DNA from: a virus
Reading direction: 5' to 3' (one strand)
DNA length: 55,366 nt
Virus record (IMG/VR): IMGVR_UViG_3300034061_002140
Coordinates: 1-55,366 of that record
Part shown: piece after piece, positions 15,771-23,112 of the stretch
Numbering within the stretch: position 1 is the first letter of the stretch
How the letters are laid out: every line of letters begins with the position of its first letter
Translations under genes and position numbers: made by a program
The notes under the pieces: model-generated
The model's database searches: none
Told to the model about the DNA's origin: nothing
What the model saw: only the letters and a program-made list of their open reading frames with translations

Positions 15771-17374
15771 GCTTGCCCCCATTCGTAGGACACCACCTGC
15801 GGGTACTTGTCCATCTTTGTGATACGGATCATGGCGGGCTTGCGCAGAATGTCTGCGTCGTACTCCAGCCACTCAATGGCCTCCTCGGCGCTGCCCGGGA
15901 TCGCGTCGATCTTCGAGCGCGTCGCCCACCAGACCTCGGCCTTCTTGCGTGCGTAGCCCTGGTGTGACACGCACACCCATTCTCGCGCCGCCACCATGAT
16001 GCCGTTGAGGTACTCCACCCGCAGGCTGGGCGGCGAGCCCTCCTTCTGGTGCAGCCGGTAGCGCACCTCGTCCACCGGCACCTCCTCAAAGAGCGCCTCC
16101 TGCTGGCTGCTCAGCACCGCCGCGGCGCTGGCCTTGTTGCCGTGCTTGATGCGCTCGGGCTCGGGAAACTTGAACCCGCAGTCGATGCACTCGGTGGCCG
16201 ATGCCGGGTTCTGGCTGCCGCACTCCGGGCACAGCTTGGTCGGCGCCTCGCCCTTGCGCGCTGCGCTTGGCAGCCGGCCCTTGATCGCGTCCACCGGGCC
16301 CATGCGCTCGGTGGTGTCGGTGAAGTCTGCCCAGAGGCAGTTGTCCTTCCCGTCGGCCAGACGCATGCCGCGGCCGGCGATCTGCACGTACAGCACGGGG
16401 CTCTTGGTGGCGCGCAGCAGGGCGATGAAGTCCACCTGCGGCACGTCGAAGCCGGTTGTCAGCACGGCCACGTTCACCAGGCACCGGATCTGGCCCAGGC
16501 GGAAGGCCTTGATCAGGGCGGCGCGGTCGTGCTTCGGGGTCTCTGCGCTCACCACGGCTGCGTTCACGCCTCTGCGCACGAGGGATGCGCATACGTGATG
16601 CGCATGGTCGATGGTGACGGCGAACACCAGCCAGCGCTTGCGGTCGGCGGCGAGCTGCACGATCTCGTCGCAGGTGGCCTCGACCAGCTCCTCCCGGTCG
16701 GTGACCTTGGCGAGCTCGCTGACCACGTAGTCGTCGCCCGAGGTGCGCACGTCGCTGGCGTCCACGCGGGTGGCGGTGGGGGCCGGCAGCAGTGGCGTGA
16801 GGAACTGCAGGTCCAGCAGCTCGCGCATCGTCACCCGGGTGGCGACGTGCGTGAACAGCGCCTCGTCGCCTGCGGTCAGCCAGACCCCGTTGCCGCGGAA
16901 GGGCGTGCCCGTCCAGCCGATGGTGCGGGCGTGCGGGCAGGGGCGCGCCAGGTCGTTGAGGAACTGCCGCCACATCCCCGTCTCCTTGGGGTTGATGAGG
17001 TGGCACTCGTCGGCCAGCACGATGTCGATGCGCCCGAGGTTGAAGGCCTGCTTGTAGATGCTGCCGATGGTGGCGTAGGTGATCTGCCGGCCGAGCTGCT
17101 TGCGCCCGGCTGCGGCGCTGTAGATGCCCACGTCGGCCTGGGGCCAGATGGCGACGATCTTCTCGACGTTCTGCTCGAGCAGCTCCTTCTGGTGGACCAG
17201 CACCAGGATACGGGTGCCCGGGTACTCGGTGTCGGCGCGCTGCGCCAGGGCCGCGATCATCAGGCTCTTGCCGGCGCCCACCGCAGCCTCCACGATGGGG
17301 TTGCCGTCAGTGTGGCGGACGAACCAGGACCAGAGCTCGTCGAGGGTGCGGGATTGGTAGTCGCGCAACCTCAC
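15767..17374 (-). CDS. Superfamily 2 DEAD/DEAH-type helicase with zinc ribbon
   Basis: 535 residues from a GTG at 17374 that overlaps the upstream stop (GTGA); a longer open frame upstream is an out-of-frame shadow of the nuclease gene. Motif Q/I: MRLRDYQSRTLDELW, then VEAAVGAGKSLM with Lys36; motif II DECH; motif III TGTPFRG; motif VI QIAGRGMR. A C4 zinc ribbon follows (LCPECGSQNPASATECIDCG). The closest known pattern is the phage helicases of the DEAD/SNF2-like group used in replication or recombination. It sits next to a Cas4-like nuclease, so the two probably work together on DNA ends. Confidence 0.88.
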   Translation of the reverse strand: MRLRDYQSRTLDELWSWFVRHTDGNPIVEAAVGAGKSLMIAALAQRADTEYPGTRILVLVHQKELLEQNVEKIVAIWPQADVGIYSAAAGRKQLGRQITYATIGSIYKQAFNLGRIDIVLADECHLINPKETGMWRQFLNDLARPCPHARTIGWTGTPFRGNGVWLTAGDEALFTHVATRVTMRELLDLQFLTPLLPAPTATRVDASDVRTSGDDYVVSELAKVTDREELVEATCDEIVQLAADRKRWLVFAVTIDHAHHVCASLVRRGVNAAVVSAETPKHDRAALIKAFRLGQIRCLVNVAVLTTGFDVPQVDFIALLRATKSPVLYVQIAGRGMRLADGKDNCLWADFTDTTERMGPVDAIKGRLPSAARKGEAPTKLCPECGSQNPASATECIDCGFKFPEPERIKHGNKASAAAVLSSQQEALFEEVPVDEVRYRLHQKEGSPPSLRVEYLNGIMVAAREWVCVSHQGYARKKAEVWWATRSKIDAIPGSAEEAIEWLEYDADILRKPAMIRITKMDKYPQVVSYEWGQA

Positions 17375-18426
17375 GCCACCACCTCCGCAGTCGTGATCCC
17401 CTGCTGGTGCAGGGCGCCCTTCATGCGGCAGGCCTCGGCGGCCATGGACTTGTGCTCGAGGCGGTGCAGTTCCACCGACGTGAGCGCGGCCTGGCCGTTG
17501 CCATTGGCGAACGTCTGGCCGTCGTGGTCGCGGTACAGCACGTCGCCGTTCAGCACGTCCGTCTGCTGGCCGACCTTCTCCAGCAGGATCGGGATGTAGC
17601 GGTGCCGCTCGCAGCCGGTGCGCTGCTCGTTGAACTCCAGATCCTGCTCGTGCTCGGCGCACGTCCAGCGGGCCTGGCCATTGACCTCTGGCGTGGAATG
17701 CGCGCACGTCCTGCAGTTCACCTCGGGCAGCTCGGTGCCGTGGCAGATCTGCGAGAAGTGGCACATCTTGCACTCGTACCAGGACGGGTCGTTGCTGACC
17801 CGCAGCGGCGGCTCGGCGGCCCGGATCACCCGCTCGGCCTTGGCGCGCAGCCGGGCGAACTCCACCGCGTCGAACTCCAGGCGCTCCACGTACAGGTCGT
17901 CGGTGTTCTTGCACACCGCCACGTAAAGGGCCCGCTCCATGCCGGTCAGGCCCATGTAAGTCTGCATCTGCGCCCAGTGCTGGGGCTTGGCGGCCTGGAC
18001 CCGGCGCTTGACCAGATCGTCGAAGCTCTTCTGGTTGTGGGTCTTCATCTCGACCACATGCCAGGTCTTGGGCGCCTCGGGCACGCCCACTGCGGCGGCG
18101 TCCATGCTGCCGCCGAAGTGGTCACCGAGGTCGGCCACGCGCCACTGGGCGCCGTCGGGCGCGGTGGCGTGGACCTCCACCCCGATGGAGCGCAGGTCGC
18201 GCACGATGCGCGGCTCCTCGAGCTGGCCCGTCTGGAACAGGCGCAGCATGCGGCCCGAGAACCGCTCCTTCTTGGCCCAGTGAAAGGTCAGCCACAGGCG
18301 GCGCTCGCAGTTGTGGCCGATGATGCTGGCGCCCAGGTGCGGGCGGTGGCCGTCGTCTGCGGCAGCCTCGTAGGCGGCGAAGATCTTGGCGACGGTGCTG
18401 TTCAGGGGTTCTGGAATCGCAGCCAT
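17371..18426 (-). CDS. Cas4/RecB-like PD-(D/E)XK nuclease, probable Fe-S protein
   Basis: 351 residues from the ATG at 18426. The nuclease core shows Asp109 (GGSMDAAAV), Glu126-x-Lys128 (WHVVEMKTHN) and a following helix with QMQTYM. Cys40 (IIGHNCERRLW) plus Cys219, Cys222 and Cys228 (C-x2-C-x5-C) match the four-cysteine 4Fe-4S clamp of Cas4/AddB-type nucleases. A second cysteine-rich patch (CRTCAH, then WTCAEH and GCERH) follows near residues 235-280 and may bind zinc. It overlaps the helicase start by 4 bp. A role in DNA end resection for the Sak4-type recombination system is inferred. Confidence 0.85.
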   Translation of the reverse strand: MAAIPEPLNSTVAKIFAAYEAAADDGHRPHLGASIIGHNCERRLWLTFHWAKKERFSGRMLRLFQTGQLEEPRIVRDLRSIGVEVHATAPDGAQWRVADLGDHFGGSMDAAAVGVPEAPKTWHVVEMKTHNQKSFDDLVKRRVQAAKPQHWAQMQTYMGLTGMERALYVAVCKNTDDLYVERLEFDAVEFARLRAKAERVIRAAEPPLRVSNDPSWYECKMCHFSQICHGTELPEVNCRTCAHSTPEVNGQARWTCAEHEQDLEFNEQRTGCERHRYIPILLEKVGQQTDVLNGDVLYRDHDGQTFANGNGQAALTSVELHRLEHKSMAAEACRMKGALHQQGITTAEVVA

Positions 18427-18770
18427 CACAGACCCTTCGCCACTGCGTGCTCGACGCTGCGGATGCGGTCCTGCACGGTGCCGCACAGGTTCAGCGCGTC
18501 GTTGACCTGCGCCTGGGTGAGGTGCAGCGCCCTGCCGTAGTCGGCGGCCGATCGGCCCATCAGGTCGCAGACCACGCCCATCACCTGATCGGCGTGCTCG
18601 TCGGGCATGTGGCGGGCGGTGGCCAGCAGCTTGATCACGCCCGAGTTGCGGTTGACGAACACCAGAAAGTCGGCGAACGAGTCGCCGTGGATGGAGCGGG
18701 CGTTCTCGACGATCTCCTCGATGGACTCGGCGGCCTGGGTGAGGATGTGCTTGGACTTGTTGGTCAGCAT
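18426..18770 (-). CDS. Helical phage protein (114 aa), upstream of the nuclease
   Basis: 114 residues, all-helical by composition (SKHILTQAAESIEEIVENA at the start), including a MGRSAADYGRALHLTQAQVN segment that resembles a helix-turn-helix only weakly. The stop overlaps the nuclease ATG (TGATG), so the two are co-translated. No family is recognised. The shared operon with DNA-processing enzymes suggests an accessory role in replication or recombination. Confidence 0.7.
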   Translation of the reverse strand: MLTNKSKHILTQAAESIEEIVENARSIHGDSFADFLVFVNRNSGVIKLLATARHMPDEHADQVMGVVCDLMGRSAADYGRALHLTQAQVNDALNLCGTVQDRIRSVEHAVAKGL

Positions 18771-18830
18771 GGTGCAGGGCTCCTGCGGTGGTTGTACGGG
18801 CCAGCGTCCGGGGCAGGGCGCTCGCCGGTA

Positions 18831-18850
18831 CAGGGGGCGGTTGCCCCCTG
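18831..18850. terminator. Strong hairpin between small genes (attenuator or processing site)
   Basis: CAGGGGGC and GCCCCCTG form a perfect 8-bp stem with a 4-nt loop in the 84-bp gap between 18770 and 18855. No clear run of T follows on either strand, so it is not a classical intrinsic terminator. It could slow leftward polymerase, protect RNA ends or be a processing site. Confidence 0.4.
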
Positions 18851-18854
18851 CAGG

Positions 18855-19049
18855 TCAGTCGGTCTCTGCCTCTCCGGCGCGCTGGATCGCTACGCCGGCG
18901 CGCACCGCAGCCACCAGGTCGTGCTGGCTGGCGAGCTCTGCGGTGTGCGAGGTGCGGGCGATGTGGTTCACCGCAGAAGCGCGGTTGTTGGACTCGACCA
19001 GGAACGTGGCGCCGTCGTCGCGGGTCACGCGGTAGATCTTGGTCTTCAT
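18855..19049 (-). CDS. Small phage protein (64 aa)
   Basis: 64 residues. MKTKIYRVTRDDGATFLVESNNRASAVNHIART reads as a short beta-hairpin followed by helices, a layout seen in many small phage proteins of unknown role. It overlaps the upstream gene by 4 bp. No function is assigned. Confidence 0.65.
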   Translation of the reverse strand: MKTKIYRVTRDDGATFLVESNNRASAVNHIARTSHTAELASQHDLVAAVRAGVAIQRAGEAETD

Positions 19050-19228
19050 GCCTCACCCCCTTCGGACTCGGTCACGGTCACGCTGACCGGCTTGGTCAGC
19101 ACCGCGTTCACGCTGGCGCGCAGCACGTCGATGTGCGGGGCGGCCTGCTCGTAGGGGAACTTGCTCAGCGCGGTGATGCAGGCATCGACCGTCGCCATGG
19201 GCAGATTGATGGTCACTTCGGAAGTCAC
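19046..19228 (-). CDS. Small phage protein (60 aa)
   Basis: 60 residues. MTSEVTINLPMATVDACITALSKFP, then a helix and a beta-type C-terminus (PVSVTVTESEGGEA). The initiator lies downstream of AGGAGACC. It is translationally coupled to the next gene. No family is recognised. Confidence 0.65.
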   Translation of the reverse strand: MTSEVTINLPMATVDACITALSKFPYEQAAPHIDVLRASVNAVLTKPVSVTVTESEGGEA

Positions 19229-19244
19229 AGGGGTCTCCTGTAGT

Positions 19245-19277
19245 TGGGGGAAAGAAGAGGGCGGCGCAGGGCCGCCC
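19245..19277 (-). terminator. Intrinsic terminator after the DUF669 gene
   Basis: On the reverse strand GGGCGGC-CCTGC-GCCGCCC makes a perfect 7-bp stem and 5-nt loop, followed by TCTTCTTT. It begins just after the stop of the DUF669 gene, so it would reduce leftward reading from the recombination genes into the downstream small genes. Confidence 0.6.
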
Positions 19278-19285
19278 AGCGGGAC

Positions 19286-19810
19286 TCAGGCTGCGCGCTT
19301 GGCCCAGGGAGGGGCGGAGGTGCCAGCAGCGGCTGCCGGCGCGTTGGCGGGCGCCTGCGGGGCGCGGGCGGCCATGCCGGCGGCCATCGCCTGGCCGTGG
19401 ACTGGGCTGCCACCGGCAGGCTTGAAGCCGGCCACCTCGTTCTGCGGCTCGTACTGGCCGGTCTTGTCCTCGCGGATCTTGACCTTCACGCCGAACGGCT
19501 GGTTGTGGAGCTGCACCGTGTCGGTCATGCGACCCAGGCCGATGGCCTCGCAGAGCTCGCGCAGTTGCTGCTGGCTGATGCGCTCCGCATCCGCGTTGGT
19601 GTGCTGCACGTTCAGGCGCGCCCAGACCTTGCGGCCGCGGTAGCCGTCGGAGAGGATCTCCACGGTCAGCTTGAGCGACTGGCCGTTGCCCGACTTCAGC
19701 GGGACGATCTCGCTCTCGGTGACCTGACCCACGTACCAGCCCGCGGGCAGGAGCTCGTAGTTGTTTTCGCGCTTCTCAACGCTGCTGGTGTCGAAGTTGA
19801 ATTGAGCCAT
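19286..19810 (-). CDS. DUF669-family, probable single-strand DNA-binding-type protein
   Basis: 174 residues. The opening (MAQFNFDTSSVEKRENNYEL, followed by PAGWYVGQV) and the core (LKLTVEILSDGYRGRKVWARL, then HTNADAERISQQQLRELCEA) match DUF669, a family regularly encoded next to phage recombination ATPases and proposed to bind single-stranded DNA. The last 45 residues are low-complexity Ala/Pro/Gly ending in WAKRAA, reminiscent of SSB tails although not acidic. It lies between a Sak4-like ATPase and small genes. An SSB-like partner role is inferred from context. Confidence 0.82.
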   Translation of the reverse strand: MAQFNFDTSSVEKRENNYELLPAGWYVGQVTESEIVPLKSGNGQSLKLTVEILSDGYRGRKVWARLNVQHTNADAERISQQQLRELCEAIGLGRMTDTVQLHNQPFGVKVKIREDKTGQYEPQNEVAGFKPAGGSPVHGQAMAAGMAARAPQAPANAPAAAAGTSAPPWAKRAA

Positions 19811-19830
19811 GATGGCTGTCCTTTCATTGG

Positions 19831-19840
19831 CAATGTGATA
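19831..19840. promoter_or_regulatory. CAATGTGATA half-site upstream of the DUF669 gene
   Basis: In the 57-bp gap between the ATPase and DUF669 genes the reverse strand reads CATATCACATTGCC, a degenerate version of the repeated TATCACAATGSC element. No good -35 is visible. It is a candidate operator only. Confidence 0.3.
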
Positions 19841-19867
19841 TGCGGCGTGATTGAAAGCCCACGCGGC

Positions 19868-20560
19868 TTAGGCTTTTCCTGCTGAGAGAACCTTGTCTGC
19901 GATCAGGCGCAAGTTCGGCGGCTCGAACATGTCCAGCACGCCAGACCTGTCCTTTGCCTCGTACGAGTAATCCCTTGCGAGCTGAATCCAGCGAGTGGGA
20001 TTGCCTTCTGCATCCTTCTCAACGCGGATTGCGCCGACGAAATCGAAGAAGTAGGCGATGCCTTGCTTCAGCATGTTTCCGGGCATTGAAGGCGAGTAGA
20101 GCAACGCCCCAGACTGCTCGTCCTTGATCTTTTCCTGCTTGCACAGGAAGACCACGTTTCGGCCTGGCAGATCGCGGAAAGCGCGGATCAGGTCCGTCAT
20201 CTTCTCTGCCAATGCGCCGTAAGCCTGGCGCGGGTCTTTGGCGTTCTTCTTCTCTGCGTTCAGCACGACTTCCGCGATCTCGGAGATCGAGTCGAGCATC
20301 ACCCACTTGAACGCTTGCCCTTCTGGGTTGTTGGCCACGAAGTCGTAGGCCTCGTACAGCTCATCAAGCGTCTTCACCTCAATCGCTGGGATGTCGAACT
20401 TGGACAGCGACAGCAGCCCAGACTCCGCGCTGATGATGATGGTGGGCTCACCAGTGGTTGAGCACAGAGTGGTCTTTCCTGCACCGCTGGGCGCGTGAAT
20501 CAGGAACTTGAGTCCTGAGATCTGAGCGCTGTCGCGTGTTGATACGAGTTTGATTGCCAT
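19868..20560 (-). CDS. Sak4-like RecA-fold recombination ATPase (AAA_24)
   Basis: 230 residues. Walker A is HAPSGAGKTTLC with Lys29; a Walker B-like segment follows (FKWVMLDSISEIAEVVL), then VVFLCKQEKIKDEQSG with a polar sensor-like position. This is the pattern of the phage P-loop nucleotide-binding family AAA_24, which includes Sak4-type single-strand annealing proteins. With the DUF669 gene downstream it forms the common Sak4 plus SSB pair, probably promoting homologous recombination of replicating phage DNA. The start has GGAGACGACC upstream. Confidence 0.85.
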   Translation of the reverse strand: MAIKLVSTRDSAQISGLKFLIHAPSGAGKTTLCSTTGEPTIIISAESGLLSLSKFDIPAIEVKTLDELYEAYDFVANNPEGQAFKWVMLDSISEIAEVVLNAEKKNAKDPRQAYGALAEKMTDLIRAFRDLPGRNVVFLCKQEKIKDEQSGALLYSPSMPGNMLKQGIAYFFDFVGAIRVEKDAEGNPTRWIQLARDYSYEAKDRSGVLDMFEPPNLRLIADKVLSAGKA

Positions 20561-20581
20561 TGGTCGTCTCCAGTTGGCGGT

Positions 20582-20896
20582 TTAGGATTCCTTGACGAAC
20601 ACGCCTTCGGGGGACATCGTCCCGCGGCGGTCCTTGATCTCGTCGTAGGCGTAGGCCAGGGCCTGCGTCAGGTCGATGCCCGACAGGTCGGCCGCCAGGA
20701 TCAGCGTCACCAGCACGTCGCCGAACCCGTCTTCGATGGCCGGCTTGTTGCCGCGCACCACCGCACCGACCAGCTCGCCGAGCTCCTCGACGGTCTTCAG
20801 GAGCTGCGCCTGGGGCGTGCTGTTGGGGATGATCCTGCGGGCCTCAGCCCAGCGGATGACCTGCATCTGCAAGTCTTGGAAGGTTGCAGCGGACAT
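20582..20896 (-). CDS. MazG-like nucleotide pyrophosphohydrolase
   Basis: 104 residues from the ATG at 20896, which overlaps the preceding stop (TGATG). It shows the metal-binding signature of the all-alpha NTP pyrophosphatases: TVEELGELVG (Glu38, Glu41) followed by EDGFGDVLVTL (Asp56, Asp60). The length suits a single MazG-like domain. It probably hydrolyses non-canonical or alarmone nucleotides, adjusting the nucleotide pool or starvation response during infection. It is encoded with the early recombination genes. Confidence 0.85.
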   Translation of the reverse strand: MSAATFQDLQMQVIRWAEARRIIPNSTPQAQLLKTVEELGELVGAVVRGNKPAIEDGFGDVLVTLILAADLSGIDLTQALAYAYDEIKDRRGTMSPEGVFVKES

Positions 20897-21279
20897 CAGA
20901 TGGCCTCGATGGTGATGCTCGGCGTGGCCGGCTTGGTGGTGATGTAGGCGGCGGCGGCCTGAGCGTCGGCGCCTTCGAGCTTGCGCAGCGCGGAGACCGA
21001 GACGTCGGCCTTCCACTTGAACGCTGCGCTGGCAGCGGGGCTGAGCTTGCTCCAGTCGGCCTGGAGCTTGTCGGTGTCGACCTTGCGGTCCAACTTGTAG
21101 GTGATGGACACCTTGAAGCCGTTCTCCTTGGCGGAGACGGTGCCCTCGAGCATGTCTTGCTCTTTGAGCAGGATGGCGAGCTCGGCGTCGACCTCGCGGC
21201 GGGCTGCGACTGCAGCATCCTCGGCGCGCTTGGCGGCGATGCGGGCGGCGATCAGTTCGGTGAGAGTCATGGGCTTCAT
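20896..21279 (-). CDS. Phage protein, DUF7173-like (127 aa)
   Basis: 127 residues from the ATG at 21279, eight bases after GGAAG; a longer frame begins at 21306 without a good site. A helical coiled-coil N-terminal half (residues 5-45) precedes a beta-rich segment (GFKVSITYKLDRKVDTDKL) and a small domain ending in TKPATPSITIEAI. I associate this layout with the DUF7173 group of phage proteins, but only by eye. It is the first gene after the strong leftward promoter at 21334, so it is probably expressed early. Confidence 0.7.
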   Translation of the reverse strand: MKPMTLTELIAARIAAKRAEDAAVAARREVDAELAILLKEQDMLEGTVSAKENGFKVSITYKLDRKVDTDKLQADWSKLSPAASAAFKWKADVSVSALRKLEGADAQAAAAYITTKPATPSITIEAI

Positions 21280-21333
21280 GGTCTTGCTTCCTTCGTTGTG
21301 CTGCATTTGCAGCGGTTGAGAACTTGTGCGATC

Positions 21334-21361
21334 AGTATAGCCATTGTGATGCTGTAGTCAA
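21334..21361 (-). promoter_or_regulatory. Strong leftward sigma70-type promoter with embedded CACAATG element
   Basis: On the reverse strand TTGACT (21361-21356) and TATACT (21339-21334) are separated by 16 bp, and the spacer ends in TCACAATGGC. The same architecture occurs at 37269 and, slightly changed, at 29068. A second TCACAATGC copy lies just upstream (21373-21365), so a regulator could bind tandemly. It should drive the recombination operon from 21279 leftwards. Confidence 0.75.
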
Positions 21362-21373
21362 CAGCATTGTGAT

Positions 21374-21589
21374 TTATTCGGTGACAAATTGAGCGGAGAA
21401 CCACTCCGGGAACTCCGAGCGCATCCACTCGCAGGCGCGCTGCTCGGGCATCGTGTTCAGCAGGCTGATGATGGCCTCGCGGGCCTGGCTCTCGCTGAAC
21501 TCGGCGTCCAACTGCAGGTAGTGGCGCTGGCCGTACTGGGGGATCTCGCCGGGGGCGAGGCTGGCGGTCTTGACGAAAAGGCGGGTCAT
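21374..21589 (-). CDS. Hypothetical phage protein (71 aa)
   Basis: 71 residues. TASLAPGEIPQYGQRHYLQL, then DAEFSESQAREAIISLLN, with a C-terminal SEFPEWFSAQFVTE. A plausible beta then helix layout, no recognised family. It ends next to the promoter at 21334 and is the last gene of the small upstream cluster. Confidence 0.65.
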   Translation of the reverse strand: MTRLFVKTASLAPGEIPQYGQRHYLQLDAEFSESQAREAIISLLNTMPEQRACEWMRSEFPEWFSAQFVTE

Positions 21590-21599
21590 GGTGATCTCC

Positions 21600-21764
21600 T
21601 CAGAAGGGGGCCGGCTCGGCGTCCACCGGCGGCTTGGGTTGCGGGGTCGGCACGCGCTTGGGCGGGGGCGGGATGGTGGGGTAGTCCAGCAGGCGCACCG
21701 GGAAGGGCCAGGGCTTGCGCTGGACGGGCTCGCGCCCGTGGTGCATGGGGTTGGAGCGGCTCAT
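21600..21764 (-). CDS. Short proline-rich phage protein (54 aa)
   Basis: 54 residues from the ATG at 21764, overlapping the stop of the upstream gene (ATGA). Basic N-terminus (MSRSNPMHHGREPVQRKPWP) and a C-terminus dominated by prolines (IPPPPKRVPTPQPKPPVD). It has no globular look. Overlap with a clear gene and an in-frame stop support it, but it could be non-coding. Confidence 0.5.
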   Translation of the reverse strand: MSRSNPMHHGREPVQRKPWPFPVRLLDYPTIPPPPKRVPTPQPKPPVDAEPAPF

Positions 21765-22141
21765 GCGGCCTCCTTGAAGCGGCGTGCGATCATGCTGGGA
21801 ACCCGCGCTGCGATCTCGCGCTCGGACGTGTCGGTCATGCGCTCGCGCAGCTCGTGGCGGGCCAGCAAGCACTGGCGGTTGCTGCCGTTGAGGATCAGCG
21901 TCCAGAGCTGGTCCACCGTGGCGTCGCTGAAGTCTTCCCAGTTGCCATCGATGAAGGTGGTCTGGCCTTCGGCCTGCTGCAAGTTCTGGTTCAACCAGTC
22001 GCATGTCGCCCAGGTGTCGGCGAGGAACTCGTCACGGGCGTCAGCCAGGACGGATTCGGGGTAGTCGTGCATGTTGGTCAGGCCGCAGTCGCGCTGGGCG
22101 AAGCCGATGAACGTGGGGCGGGTGGCGAGGGGGAGGGTCAT
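21761..22141 (-). CDS. Hypothetical phage protein (126 aa)
   Basis: 126 residues from the ATG at 22141; an in-frame upstream extension contains the operator and is unlikely to be translated. It contains NMHDYPESVLADARDEFLA, WEDFSDATVDQLWTLILNG and ends in RVPSMIARRFKEAA. Mainly helical and acidic, of unknown function. The upstream 23-bp repeat with a dyad (22173-22195) is probably its operator. Confidence 0.65.
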   Translation of the reverse strand: MTLPLATRPTFIGFAQRDCGLTNMHDYPESVLADARDEFLADTWATCDWLNQNLQQAEGQTTFIDGNWEDFSDATVDQLWTLILNGSNRQCLLARHELRERMTDTSEREIAARVPSMIARRFKEAA

Positions 22142-22172
22142 GTCGATCTCCAGTGGGTGTGTCGATGGAGCA

Positions 22173-22195
22173 GACTGTATCACGATTGTGATATT
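22173..22195. promoter_or_regulatory. Operator copy 1: 23-bp repeat with TATCAC-N4-GTGATA dyad
   Basis: A 23-bp element differing at one position from 23038-23060. It contains a perfect 6+4+6 dyad (22178-22193). Two further half-sites (CAATGTGATCATTGTGA, about 22207-22223) lie just to its right, partly inside the 3' end of the 22215 gene. It is upstream of the leftward gene starting at 22141. Probably bound by CI or Cro. Confidence 0.65.
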
Positions 22196-22214
22196 GCTGC
22201 AGTAGACAATGTGA

Positions 22215-22415
22215 TCATTGTGAAGTCGAGCGGCGCTGCAGGTAGTCCCGCAGGTGGCCAACCGTGTTGCTCCGGTCGAGCCAGACGCCGGAGAAGCGCA
22301 CGCCGTTGTCAACCTTCTCGACGATGTGGACGCCGCCGCCGAAGCGGTACGGCTCCAGCGTCGTGTTCGGCAGCGCGGCGATCCGCTGGAGGAGCTTCGA
22401 TTGCTCGGTGGTCAT
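22215..22415 (-). CDS. Small phage protein (66 aa)
   Basis: 66 residues from the ATG at 22415 with AAGGAGACC upstream. MTTEQSKLLQRIAALPNTT, then YRFGGGVHIVEKVDNGVRF and a helical arginine-rich end (LRDYLQRRSTSQ). The stop lies inside a run of TTGTGA-type half-sites. No family is known. Confidence 0.6.
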   Translation of the reverse strand: MTTEQSKLLQRIAALPNTTLEPYRFGGGVHIVEKVDNGVRFSGVWLDRSNTVGHLRDYLQRRSTSQ

Positions 22416-22432
22416 GGTGGTCTCCTTGAAGT

Positions 22433-22600
22433 TCAGGAAGCGAGCCACTCGTCGTAGCTCTTGAGCGGCGCACCGCCGCGGGTGATGTCGCCACCCTTGC
22501 CGTTGTCGGCGCAGGCCAGATAGATCTGGTACTCCTGGTCGTTGGTGCCGCGCACGGGGGTCTGCCAGTTGGCAGCAGGGAGGAGGGCGTCGTTGTTCAT
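22433..22600 (-). CDS. Small phage protein (55 aa)
   Basis: 55 residues starting MNNDALLPAANWQTPV and ending KSYDEWLAS, with a middle segment YQIYLACADNGKGGDI. It is a short globular-looking protein lying on the same strand as its neighbours in an otherwise unexplained gap. GGGAGGAG-like sequence is within the coding start and TTCT precedes it, so initiation strength is unclear. Function unknown. Confidence 0.5.
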   Translation of the reverse strand: MNNDALLPAANWQTPVRGTNDQEYQIYLACADNGKGGDITRGGAPLKSYDEWLAS

Positions 22601-22672
22601 GGTGTGGTCTTCTGGTTGTGTGTCGGGGTGACTTCACTGGCATGCGCACGATTCATGCGCATGACTGAGGGG

Positions 22673-22900
22673 TCAGGCCCAGGCGCGCAGATGGTTGGTC
22701 ACGAAGCCCTCGACGTGCGCCGTCAGCCGGGCCAGGTCGGTGCAGCCGGCATTGAGGCGGTGCTCGCTGATGCGGCCATTGCGGCCAATCGCCCAGATTG
22801 AAAACTCGGGGTCGGGCCCCGGCAAGAAGCCCACAACGACCCCGGCCTCGGGGGCGCGGGCGGTCTTGGCGGCGGCGTTGGCGATGTCGATGGCGTTCAT
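22673..22900 (-). CDS. Small phage protein (75 aa)
   Basis: 75 residues from the ATG at 22900, preceded by AGGAGCAACAAC. It contains ANAAAKTARAPEAGVVVGF, PGPDPEFSIWAIGRNGRIS and a helical C-terminus (LARLTAHVEGFVTNHLRAWA). A longer frame reaching 23002 lacks a good start. The first gene of the leftward run after cI. Function unknown. Confidence 0.6.
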   Translation of the reverse strand: MNAIDIANAAAKTARAPEAGVVVGFLPGPDPEFSIWAIGRNGRISEHRLNAGCTDLARLTAHVEGFVTNHLRAWA

Positions 22901-23112
22901 GTTGTTGCTCCTGAGCTGTCGTTCGGGGTGTCGGCTGAGGATCAGTTCGGAACCATCTTGCCGGTGCTCCTGTAGTGCCGTGAGGCCAGAAGACTTACCC
23001 AACTCACTCCGTGCTATTGATCACCAACCGACAGCTCGACTGTATCACGCTTGTGATATTCAGGAGCAGGCAAGACCACACGTTTTTATCAACAATGTGA
23101 TCAAGCGCAAGG
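22901..23112. promoter_or_regulatory. Leader/control gap between cI and the leftward operon
   Basis: 212 bp with no supported gene. It holds the second operator (23038-23060), two degenerate half-sites near 23094-23105, and a 9-bp inverted repeat of GAGCTGTCG (22913-22921 with 23029-23037, 107 bp apart) that could fold the leader RNA. This is where a P(L)-type promoter and leader would be expected. Confidence 0.5.
23038..23060. promoter_or_regulatory. Operator copy 2: 23-bp repeat with TATCAC-N4-GTGATA dyad
   Basis: Matches 22173-22195 at 22 of 23 positions. The dyad occupies 23043-23058. It lies about 140 bp upstream of the first leftward early gene and 53 bp downstream of the cI stop, as expected for an operator at a leftward promoter. 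-10 and -35 elements are not convincing. Confidence 0.65.

Noticed and set aside
16049-17599. Long forward open frame opposite the helicase
   Set aside because: Same codon-bias effect; the helicase motifs on the reverse strand are clear and the forward product looks random.
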